Below are positions 44,771 through 52,078 of a stretch of 64,000 nt of DNA, in pieces. Position 1 is the stretch's first letter, and every line of letters starts with the position of its first letter. The DNA is from [Clostridium] saccharolyticum WM1 (GTDB lineage Bacteria > Bacillota > Clostridia > Lachnospirales > Lachnospiraceae), in the NCBI RefSeq assembly GCF_000144625.1, contig NC_014376.1, positions 4,178,501 through 4,242,500 of the forward strand, given 5' to 3'. The notes under the pieces were generated by a model. It saw only the letters and a program-made list of their open reading frames with translations, ran no database searches and was not told the origin of the DNA. The position numbers and the translations under genes were made by a program.

Positions 44771-45868
44771 ATGAAAAAAACTATATTTAAGATCATGGCG
44801 GTCAGCGCCCTTCCGCTCCTTTCCATCTTCCTTTTCAGCGGCTGCGGAAAATCCGCTCCCAAGACAGGAAGTGCCGGGGAAGTTTATGTATACAACTGGG
44901 GCGAATACATAGACGAATCCGTCATTGAGGAATTTGAAAAAGAGACAGGAATCAAGGTCGTTTATGACATGTTTGAAACCAATGAAGAGATGTATCCCGT
45001 CATTGAAGCAGGAGGCGTAAAGTATGACGCCGTATGCCCCTCTGATTATATGATCCAGAAAATGATCGAAAACAACCTTCTGGCAGAAATCAACTTTGAC
45101 AATGTTCCCAATTTAAAAGAGATCGAACCAAGATACCAGGAAATGTCAAAAAGCTTTGACCCGGAAAACAAATATTCCGTTCCTTACTGCTGGGGAACCG
45201 TGGGGATTCTTTATAACACCAGCATGGTGGACCCTAAGGACGCTCCCACCAAATGGTCCGATCTATGGGATGAAAAGTTTAAGAATAATATTCTCATGCA
45301 GGACAGCGTCCGCGATGCCTTTATGGTGGCATTAAAATCCCTTGGCTATTCCGCCAACACCACCAATGAGGCAGAGATTCAGGAAGCAAAGGAGCTTCTG
45401 ATCAAGCAGAAGCCTCTGGTTCAGGCCTATGTCATTGATCAGGTCCGGGATAAAATGATCGGCGGAGAAGCCGCAGTGGGCGTAATCTATTCCGGAGAGA
45501 TGCTTTACATCCAGAATGAGGTAAAGGATCTTGGCCTTGACTATTCCCTGGAATATGTGATCCCCCAGGAGGGTACCAATCTCTGGCTGGATTCCTGGGT
45601 CATTCCTGCCAATGCACCCAACAAGGAAAATGCAGAAAAATGGATTAATTTCCTCTGCCGTCCTGACATTGCCAAAAAGAATTTTGAATACATTACCTAT
45701 CCAACCCCAAATAAGGGAGCCTTTGATCTGCTGGATCCGGAATTGCAGAATAACAAGGCCGTTTTCCCGGATTCAGATACGTTAAAGAACAGCGAAGTGT
45801 ATAAGTACCTGGGGGATGAAGTGGATTCCCTTTACAACGAGGCCTGGAAAGAAGTAAAATCCAATTAA
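44771..45868 (+). CDS. potD: spermidine/putrescine-binding lipoprotein
   Basis: 365 residues. Lipoprotein signal with lipobox FLFSGCGKS, then the polyamine-binding fold: VYVYNWGEYIDESVIEEFEK at the mature N-terminus, YDAVCPSDYMIQKM, YCWGTVGILYNT, and GTNLWLDSWVIPANAPNK near the ligand Asp/Trp residues. Captures extracellular polyamines for PotABC. AGGAG precedes the ATG. End of the operon; two terminators follow. Confidence 0.95.
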   Translation: MKKTIFKIMAVSALPLLSIFLFSGCGKSAPKTGSAGEVYVYNWGEYIDESVIEEFEKETGIKVVYDMFETNEEMYPVIEAGGVKYDAVCPSDYMIQKMIENNLLAEINFDNVPNLKEIEPRYQEMSKSFDPENKYSVPYCWGTVGILYNTSMVDPKDAPTKWSDLWDEKFKNNILMQDSVRDAFMVALKSLGYSANTTNEAEIQEAKELLIKQKPLVQAYVIDQVRDKMIGGEAAVGVIYSGEMLYIQNEVKDLGLDYSLEYVIPQEGTNLWLDSWVIPANAPNKENAEKWINFLCRPDIAKKNFEYITYPTPNKGAFDLLDPELQNNKAVFPDSDTLKNSEVYKYLGDEVDSLYNEAWKEVKSN

Positions 45869-45890
45869 CCGTCAGAATATAAATTGGATA

Positions 45891-45919
45891 AAAAAGAGCG
45901 GAAAATTCCGCTCTTTTTT
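45891..45919. terminator. terminator of the pot operon
   Basis: AAAAAGAGCGGAA / TTCCGCTCTTTTT hairpin with flanking A and T tracts. Confidence 0.85.
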
Positions 45920-45960
45920 ATGAAATCTTAGCTTGATTTTAACCGGAATCTTATTCCATA

Positions 45961-46003
45961 AAAAAGGGAAGGGAAGTCCTTTTACGGCTTCCCTTCCCTT
46001 TTT
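45961..46003. terminator. terminator of the methyltransferase pair
   Basis: AAAAAGGGAAGGGAAG pairs with CTTCCCTTCCCTTTTT; A/T tracts on both sides. It lies just past the end of the convergent methyltransferase genes. Confidence 0.8.
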
Positions 46004-46033
46004 ATGACGGCCTTGTTCTGAGACGCAGCCATA

Positions 46034-46882
46034 TTAAAAATTAGTAATCAAAACCTCCACCGTGACCGCATCCCGTTCTTTAAACTGATAGCTGCAGTTA
46101 GAATAGGTGTTATTGATATAATGAACCTGGTGCTTCTTGCTCCACTCAATCAATAGATCATTGGACAACCCCTTATGATAAAGGACATTGGACAGGGCAA
46201 ACCGGGTCCCCTGTTCATGAAGCCGGTCCAAAAGCCCCAGTAGGGCTTTTTCCTCTTCTTCCTTCCAGTCCTTAAATCCCCGGTTCCCATCGTTGTAATT
46301 TCCTGTGGAAATCAGGTAAGGCGGATCACAGTAAACCAGGTCTTCCCGTCCCAGTCCCCCATAGTCCAGCTCCATAAAATCCAGGTTGGAAAACTCAATG
46401 TTCTTTTCTTGAAGGGCCTGGCAGAACTCCATAAGATTTTTTTCAATGCTGCCGTTAAAGGAGCTTCTGTTCCTCCCAAAGGGGGAATTGAACTCATGGC
46501 TGTTGTTAAAACGGATCTGGTGGTTAAAAGCATAACAGGCCAGCACAAACAGCTCTGTCAGATCCTTTGATTGGTTATAATCTGAACGGAGGGCGTAATA
46601 GCCCTCCTGGTTTTGCTGGGACAGACCATACTTTAAGATCAGGTCCTGGATCCTTTTCAGAATCTGGTTCCTGTCTGTGGTACGGAACATCTGGTACAGC
46701 TCAATCAGATCGTTGATCTGATCATTGCACAGGATCCTTTCGGCTGTTACATTGATCCCTACGTTGAATCCGCCTGCAAAGACATCCACAAAGGTGCGGA
46801 TATCGCTGGGAAAGGCCTTAAAAATAGGCTCCAGGATCTTATACTTCCCCCCTGTATAGTTTAAAGGACTTTTTATGTACAT
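46034..46882 (-). CDS. D12-class DNA adenine-N6 methyltransferase
   Basis: Methylates adenine in a specific DNA site. 282 residues with motif X (SPLNYTGGKYKILEPIF), motif I (TFVDVFAGGFNVGIN) and catalytic motif IV (LVYCDPPYLIS), the order of Dam/DpnM-type enzymes. Overlaps the upstream methyltransferase gene by ten bases. Target sequence unknown. The pair may methylate the two strands of an asymmetric site, as separate enzymes or halves of fused enzymes do in type IIS systems. Confidence 0.9.
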   Translation of the reverse strand: MYIKSPLNYTGGKYKILEPIFKAFPSDIRTFVDVFAGGFNVGINVTAERILCNDQINDLIELYQMFRTTDRNQILKRIQDLILKYGLSQQNQEGYYALRSDYNQSKDLTELFVLACYAFNHQIRFNNSHEFNSPFGRNRSSFNGSIEKNLMEFCQALQEKNIEFSNLDFMELDYGGLGREDLVYCDPPYLISTGNYNDGNRGFKDWKEEEEKALLGLLDRLHEQGTRFALSNVLYHKGLSNDLLIEWSKKHQVHYINNTYSNCSYQFKERDAVTVEVLITNF

Positions 46883-47922
46883 GGCGGCACCTGCTTTTCC
46901 ATGTAGAACAGCAGCTCTCTAAGCCGTTCTGTTTCCTTTACCTTCCGGCTCTTGTATCTTCTGTAGGGAATCTCATAGATCCGGAAGGTCTCCGGCTTTC
47001 CATACGTTTTCATGGCTTCCTCAATCTCGCCCACCGTCATAAGCCCATCCGTGCTGTAACTTAATATGATATGCGGAAACCGGGCATTCTTAAGAAGTTC
47101 TTCAAAGGCCGGAACCGCTTTATTTTTCATGCAGAACTCTGATTTCTGCCCTTCGTCCGGACGCTGCCCTGTAACTCCCCGAACCTGGGGGTAGTCATAT
47201 CTGGCGGCAGTTTCAAGGACGTGATAATTGGAAAGATACTGGCGGGCATTGTAAGGAGGATCAATATAGAGGATGTCCCCCTGGATCCGTGTTAAAAGAT
47301 CCCCTCCGTTTTCATTATAACAGCGGTTCTTCTTTCCATTGTGAGTAACAGGAAGGCGGTACAGCTCATACTGTTTGTAGCTGCGCCTCTCCCAGGACTT
47401 ATGGAATGCGCCGTAGGTTCCGGAAGTATTGGAAACAAAAGGGATACCCTCCACAATACATGCTACCAGATAATAATATTCATCCTCACTTAAAAACCCG
47501 GCCGCCTTCCAGTCCTCCACGGTGCACCTGGCATAATCGATGCGCAGGGCATTCTCATCATTTAAATACATGCGGCCGCCCTGGGGCGCATAGGTATTCT
47601 GGAAAAAGCGGCGCTCCGCCGGAAGTTCTTCTAAATCCTTTTTTTCTCTGCCGTTAAAAAAATCCACCGGATCCTTGATCCCGGCAGCTTCCTGCAAATG
47701 GGCAAACTCCGGCATTCCGTCATTCTCTACGGTAGCCCTTTGCAGCACATAGGAAAAGTACAGCAGGTCATTGGAACTGACCTGGTACCACTGTTTAAAA
47801 TATCTGGCAACCGCAGCGGTTCCAGAAAATATATCACAAAAGCTTTCCGCTCCCGGCGCCTTTTCATCAATCACTTGCCTGATCTGGTCCAGCAGCAATG
47901 TCTTGCTCCCAATAAATCTCAT
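46873..47922 (-). CDS. D12-class DNA adenine-N6 methyltransferase (second of pair)
   Basis: 349 residues. Motif X RFIGSKTLLLDQIRQVI at the N-terminus, motif I SFCDIFSGTAAVARYFKQ (FSGTA in place of FxGxG), motif IV ILYIDPPYNARQYLSNYHVL, and a long target-recognition region between. GGGAG precedes the ATG. Its start is the promoter-proximal end of a two-gene unit. No restriction endonuclease is recognisable on either side: pot genes lie downstream and a diguanylate cyclase upstream. Confidence 0.9.
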   Translation of the reverse strand: MRFIGSKTLLLDQIRQVIDEKAPGAESFCDIFSGTAAVARYFKQWYQVSSNDLLYFSYVLQRATVENDGMPEFAHLQEAAGIKDPVDFFNGREKKDLEELPAERRFFQNTYAPQGGRMYLNDENALRIDYARCTVEDWKAAGFLSEDEYYYLVACIVEGIPFVSNTSGTYGAFHKSWERRSYKQYELYRLPVTHNGKKNRCYNENGGDLLTRIQGDILYIDPPYNARQYLSNYHVLETAARYDYPQVRGVTGQRPDEGQKSEFCMKNKAVPAFEELLKNARFPHIILSYSTDGLMTVGEIEEAMKTYGKPETFRIYEIPYRRYKSRKVKETERLRELLFYMEKQVPPCT

Positions 47923-48002
47923 TCTTTTCTTGCTCCCATTTCATTTAGCCTGCCTACCATTATAATGTAAAATCAAAAAAAATACAAGAAAAGTTGAGCT
48001 TC

Positions 48003-49235
48003 CTAAATCCCTTCACCGTCTGTTACGTTGTTTTTCTGTTTCCGCCGTCTTTTAAAGCGGTACATCCTTTCGTCTGCCAGGTTTAATGCTGCCTCCGGTG
48101 ACAGGCCCATCCCCTTGGTAATAAAAACAACTCCGTAGCTGATGGACATTGGGTAGTCCTTCCCGCCGGCAAGCAGCTTCTTATCCACAAGGTCCATCTT
48201 CTCTTCCGCCGCCTGTTCCCCGCAGTCCCGGAACAAAACCACAAATTCATCACCGCCGATCCGGCAGGTAAAATCAGTATCCCGGGCGGATTCCTTCAGG
48301 ACTTCTGAAACATACTTAATATATTCATCTCCGTATAAATGACCAAACCGGTCGTTGATGGTCTTCAGCCCATCCATATCGATCATACAAAGGGAAAAGG
48401 AAATGCCTTTCTGGATATGGGAATCAATGGCCCGCATACCGCTTCGCCGGTTATCCAGACCGGTCAGCTCGTCCTTATAGGCCATAACCTCTAAGAATGC
48501 TTCATTTTCTCTCTGATAGGTAATATCGGTCATAAGATGGACTGCCGCTTTTTTCTCTCCCCAAAGAAGGGAAAAAGACTTAACCTGAAAGGTTTTATTG
48601 CGGGAACACTTAAATTCATACCTCAATTCCTGTTCCAGTCTGGTATGGGACTTTAATCGTGCCATTAAGGGGCAATCACTTCCTCCGCAGGCAAACTGTA
48701 CTGGTCCCGGATCATAAAACTGCTTTCTGGCCGATTCATTGGTATATAGGATCCTACCGCTCTCTTCCTCAATAACGACGACCCATTCTTTCAGGCTGTC
48801 CATAATGGATATCAGCAGAGTATTGAACCTTTTGATCTTTTCCGCCTGCTCTTTCAGCTCACTTTCCCTTATCTCCAGTTGGTTCACCATTTCATTAAAC
48901 GCCTGCGAAAAATCTCCCATAAAGTTCACCCGCTGCTTATAATCCCCCCTGATCACCTGATCGGTCTGCCAGGTCAGATGCTTTAAGGCGGCATGAAGCT
49001 GCTTTAATTCCCCTGCCTGGAAATTCTGACGGACCGGCAGGGGCACGTTTAAATTACCTGCCGCCAGATTCTTAAGAAATTCATTGGATTCCATAAGACA
49101 GTGAGAAAGATAGGAAACTGTCTGTTCCAGGTCTGAATACACCTGGGATTTTTCTTCCAGCTCCCCGTAAACCGGCTTATTTAATATAATATTTCGGATC
49201 TGCTCCAAAAGAACAGAAGCATCTTTCTCTGTCAT
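48003..49235 (-). CDS. soluble PAS-GGDEF diguanylate cyclase, V4R-linked
   Basis: 410 residues, no membrane helix. Helical HAMP-like N-terminus (~40-125), PAS (~140-240) with a Cys pair ACGGSDC, and GGDEF with RIGGDEFVVLF and I-site RDTD. Only four bases separate it from the upstream V4R gene, so the two are co-translated. The V4R protein may sense a ligand and control this enzyme. A helical HAMP-like N-terminus without membrane anchor suggests a signal passed by a partner protein. Confidence 0.88.
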   Translation of the reverse strand: MTEKDASVLLEQIRNIILNKPVYGELEEKSQVYSDLEQTVSYLSHCLMESNEFLKNLAAGNLNVPLPVRQNFQAGELKQLHAALKHLTWQTDQVIRGDYKQRVNFMGDFSQAFNEMVNQLEIRESELKEQAEKIKRFNTLLISIMDSLKEWVVVIEEESGRILYTNESARKQFYDPGPVQFACGGSDCPLMARLKSHTRLEQELRYEFKCSRNKTFQVKSFSLLWGEKKAAVHLMTDITYQRENEAFLEVMAYKDELTGLDNRRSGMRAIDSHIQKGISFSLCMIDMDGLKTINDRFGHLYGDEYIKYVSEVLKESARDTDFTCRIGGDEFVVLFRDCGEQAAEEKMDLVDKKLLAGGKDYPMSISYGVVFITKGMGLSPEAALNLADERMYRFKRRRKQKNNVTDGEGI

Positions 49236-49238
49236 CCA

Positions 49239-49634
49239 CTACACCTTCGCCTGTTGATCGATCATGGCCTCAAATCTGCATACATGCGAACCGCTGGCCC
49301 AGCAATCAACTTCTTTTACCACATATTCCTTTTCCGTATATGCCGTTATTACTCCGGTCAGGAATCCTTCCTCATAATTCCAGACAGAATCACCTGTTAT
49401 GGGGTGTCCGGAGCATTCCAGGTCTTCTTCAACAGTCAGGACCATCTCTCCGGTAATGGGAACGAATTTTTCGTCTCTAAACCTGTCCGCCAGTTCATTT
49501 CTCAAAGAATACTGAAGCAGCCGTTCCATCAAAACCGGCATTTCATCCCCCAGATGTTTCCTGCCCTCTGGGATATTCCCTTTTGTGTTCCAGGAAAAAT
49601 TCTTCACTTCTCCCGTTTGAAAAATATTGAACAT
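49239..49634 (-). CDS. V4R-domain (4-vinyl reductase-like) sensor protein
   Basis: 131 residues. C-terminal V4R signature with paired Cys: VVKEVDCWASGSHVCRFE; the two Cys spaced as in the V4R metal/ligand site. GGAGGAGG precedes the ATG. V4R domains bind small hydrophobic or aromatic ligands in regulators such as XylR/DmpR. Here the stand-alone domain is coupled to a diguanylate cyclase gene. An earlier Cys and His (EDLECSGHP) could add ligands. Confidence 0.78.
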   Translation of the reverse strand: MFNIFQTGEVKNFSWNTKGNIPEGRKHLGDEMPVLMERLLQYSLRNELADRFRDEKFVPITGEMVLTVEEDLECSGHPITGDSVWNYEEGFLTGVITAYTEKEYVVKEVDCWASGSHVCRFEAMIDQQAKV

Positions 49635-49932
49635 ATGCCTCCTCCTGTATCTTCATCTGCACAATCCGATCGTATCAACTTGGACCAGTTACTTGTACAT
49701 TCATAATTTAAGCATATTTTGCCTGAATATTACCAGTTTTCAACCGTTTTTTCATTTAACTACCCGATTATGAAGGATACATTTTAAGCAATATGGGTCA
49801 TCTGCCAAATGATTAAAGTCAACCATATTATATTATAATAAAAATTCCGACAAATTTCAACATAAAAATAGCAGCAGAAATTTTCTGTAACCAAAATAAA
49901 AAACCATTTCAATAATATAGAATGAAGTTATC
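49635..49932. other. intergenic region with no recognisable gene
   Basis: AT-rich DNA between the divergent V4R operon and the MntR-like regulator. No open frame of useful length with a ribosome site and no clear repeat; only the promoter candidate at its right end can be supported. Confidence 0.6.
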
Positions 49933-49962
49933 TTGAAAATTAATGCCAGTCCATGGTAAAAT
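49933..49962 (+). promoter_or_regulatory. promoter candidate of the MntR-like gene
   Basis: TTGAAA at 49933-49938 and TAAAAT at 49957-49962, spacer 18 bases; start of transcription would be about 30 bases before the ribosome site. Confidence 0.45.
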
Positions 49963-50001
49963 AAGAGAATATCCAAAGAAACCAGGAAAGAAGGTGATGA
50001 T

Positions 50002-50376
50002 ACGAAGATACAGGAATCTGCCGAAAATTATCTGGAGACAATCCTGATGCTTAAGAAGCGCAACGGTTATGTGCGTTCCATCGATATAGCAGAAGAATTG
50101 GATTTTTCCAAACCAAGCGTCAGTGTGGCCATGAAAAATCTCCGGGAAAACGGTTACATCGGGATCGATGAAAACGGTCACATCACTTTACAGGAAAAAG
50201 GGCAGGAAATTGCAGAAAGGATATACGAGCGCCACACCTTGCTGTCAGAGTGGCTGATGGCCCTGGGGGTGGCCCCGGAAACCGCACTGGAGGATGCCTG
50301 CCGGATCGAGCACGTAATCAGCGCAGAAAGCTTTGCAGCCATTAAAGCTCATGTAAACGGCCCCAAAGATGCTTAA
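50002..50376 (+). CDS. DtxR/MntR-family metal-dependent regulator, apparent ACG start
   Basis: 124 residues if started at ACG 50002; AAGGTGATG lies just upstream. From there the protein reads KIQESAENYLETILMLKKRN, the complete first helix of an MntR-type winged helix, then IDIAEELDFSKPSVSVAMKN. Starting at the first ATG (50047) would cut off that helix, so ACG is favoured; ATG may have mutated. Dimerisation and metal region: RHTLLSEWLMALGV and DACRIEHVIS, matching His77, Glu102 and His103 of B. subtilis MntR, with Cys at the Glu99 position (as in DtxR) and Asn where MntR has Asp8. Probably controls metal uptake or storage. Confidence 0.8.
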   Translation, partial: TKIQESAENYLETILMLKKRNGYVRSIDIAEELDFSKPSVSVAMKNLRENGYIGIDENGHITLQEKGQEIAERIYERHTLLSEWLMALGVAPETALEDACRIEHVISAESFAAIKAHVNGPKDA

Positions 50377-50390
50377 AAGGGAAAACCGGT

Positions 50391-50426
50391 AAGCCGGCTG
50401 ACCAGGGGATGGTCAGCCGGCTTCTT
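50391..50426 (+). terminator. terminator after the MntR-like gene
   Basis: AAGCCGGCTGACC pairs with GGTCAGCCGGCTT around a 7-base loop; followed by CTTAG, a weak T tract. A second hairpin (CAGCCCGGC / GCCGGGCTG, 50452-50479) lies 25 bases on. Confidence 0.65.
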
Positions 50427-50484
50427 AGTATCTTCCGGCTTCATAAAAGAACAGCCCGGCTTTGATTACAGCCGGGCTGCTTCA

Positions 50485-50726
50485 TGATTCCTTTTCCTGT
50501 GTTGCATCCATTCCACTTAAGGGGCCAAATCAGGCCATAAAGGATTTGATGGACCGGCATACTACTGCTCCCTGTCCTCCATCTGCACCATCTCCCGGCC
50601 GCTTATCTTGGCCGATGCATCCACGCCCGCCTTACTCATAACATGGAAAATGTCAACCTTACCGAAAAAGATCTGTTACTATCCTGGGAATTTACCAGGT
50701 TTCTACGGCTGTTTTTGGCAATATTT
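50485..50726. other. intergenic region upstream of the integrase
   Basis: No convincing gene. A 25-codon minus-strand frame (50562-50639, starts MSKAGVDASAKISGREMV) has no ribosome site and is not called. The region may hold an attachment site, but none can be defined from one copy. Confidence 0.4.
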
Positions 50727-50792
50727 GGAGTATTTTACGACATGGGAAACGTCATATAATGATTACATGATAAACAAAGGAGTATTTTACGA
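50727..50792 (+). repeat. 14-bp direct repeat spanning the integrase start
   Basis: GGAGTATTTTACGA at 50727-50740 and again at 50779-50792. The second copy contains the ribosome site and the first base of the integrase start codon. The first has no gene attached (continues CATGGG). Confidence 0.7.
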
Positions 50793-51898
50793 TGCCGCGA
50801 AGAGGAGAAAATATTTATAAACGAAAAGACGGGCGCTGGGAGGGAAGATGCTTAAAACAGGACGGGAAATACCGGTATTTCTACGCCAGAACCTATAAGG
50901 GTGTAAAAGAAAAAATGAAAAATTATAAGGAAACCCGGGAATCAGGCAAGGAAAAGCGTTACGGCGGTGCAAAGGATGTCTGCAGTCTGTTTGAGTCATG
51001 GCTGGAAGATGCCTCTCTTCGGGTGAAGCCTTCCACCTATGAAAGCTATTACCGTTGTATGGATAAATACGTGATCCCTTTTTTTAAACAGGATAAATCT
51101 CAGAAGCTTACGGAAGAATCTGTTCTTTGCTTTGTAAAGGCTATGAGAGAACAACCGGGGCTGGCGGATTCCTCCAGGAAGAAGAATCTTACCATTTTCA
51201 AGATCGCATTAAAGGAGATACTTAAGGGAACACCGGAAGGCTTTTCCATCATTGAGCAGGTAAAAATCCCAAAACCCGATGACAAGGAGGTCATGGTCTT
51301 TTCCCTGAAAGAGCAAAGACTCATAGAACAAACGGCACTTCATTCCAAAGACAAGCGGGCTGCGGGAATCATCCTGTGTTTCTATACCGGCATCCGGCTG
51401 GGAGAATTGTGTTCTCTTAAATGGGGGGATATTGATATGGAAGCCGGCACCCTGTCCATTGGACGGACGGTTTCCCGAATTAAGGATTTTGAAGAAGGGA
51501 AAAGCAAAACCGCTCTGCTTGTCGGTGCCCCCAAAAGCCGGAAGTCTTTAAGAAAAATACCACTGCCGGAATTTCTGTTAAAGCTTTTTAAGGAGTGTGG
51601 ATTTTCTCATGCTAATCCGGACCATTATATTTTTTCCCAGGGGGATAGCCCTATTGACCCCCGCTGCTTTCAAAAGCTTTATAAGAAACTGTTAAAGGAA
51701 GCCCACGTCCAGGATCGGAAGTTTCATGCCATCCGCCATACCTTTGCCACCCGGGCTCTGGAAATGGGGGTGGATGTAAAGACCATCAGTGAACTTCTGG
51801 GCCATTCCAGCGTGTCCATTACCCTTAATGTGTATTCCCACTCCCTGATGGAGCAAAAAAAGCTGCCATTGAAAAATTTAATGACATGTATTATTTAA
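50792..51898 (+). CDS. tyrosine-type site-specific integrase
   Basis: 368 residues. Arm-binding N-terminus (RGENIYKRKDGRWEGRCLKQ), core-binding SAM-like domain (~60-150) and catalytic domain with all key residues: Arg in FYTGIRLGELCSLKWGD, Lys in the beta-hairpin region, HAIRHTFATRAL, LGHSSVSITLNVYSH (His and Tyr nucleophile). This is the phage/ICE type of integrase. No excisionase, relaxase or phage gene is nearby, so it seems isolated, perhaps the last remnant of an element or a stand-alone recombinase. Confidence 0.9.
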   Translation: MPRRGENIYKRKDGRWEGRCLKQDGKYRYFYARTYKGVKEKMKNYKETRESGKEKRYGGAKDVCSLFESWLEDASLRVKPSTYESYYRCMDKYVIPFFKQDKSQKLTEESVLCFVKAMREQPGLADSSRKKNLTIFKIALKEILKGTPEGFSIIEQVKIPKPDDKEVMVFSLKEQRLIEQTALHSKDKRAAGIILCFYTGIRLGELCSLKWGDIDMEAGTLSIGRTVSRIKDFEEGKSKTALLVGAPKSRKSLRKIPLPEFLLKLFKECGFSHANPDHYIFSQGDSPIDPRCFQKLYKKLLKEAHVQDRKFHAIRHTFATRALEMGVDVKTISELLGHSSVSITLNVYSHSLMEQKKLPLKNLMTCII

Positions 51899-51989
51899 AT
51901 TTGGAAAAACAGCCTGTGCAGAGCCCTTCCCCGGCACATATTTAAAAAGCATATTTATCACCGGGGCGTCATGGCCTAAGAATTAAAAT

Positions 51990-52020
51990 AAGACGACCCG
52001 GTTACGGAATGGATCGTCTT
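51990..52020. terminator. weak hairpin after the integrase
   Basis: AAGACGA (51990-51996) pairs with TCGTCTT (52014-52020); followed by ATCATTCTGG without a good T run, so the terminator call is weak. Confidence 0.35.
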
Positions 52021-52078
52021 ATCATTCTGGGGAAGAAGGATTACTCCTGGACCTGCATCTTCCCTTCCGGCTCCTTCT

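Noticed and set aside
50562..50639. 25-codon minus-strand frame beginning MSKAGVDASAKISG
   Set aside because: No ribosome site, very short, and no support from neighbours; not called as a gene.
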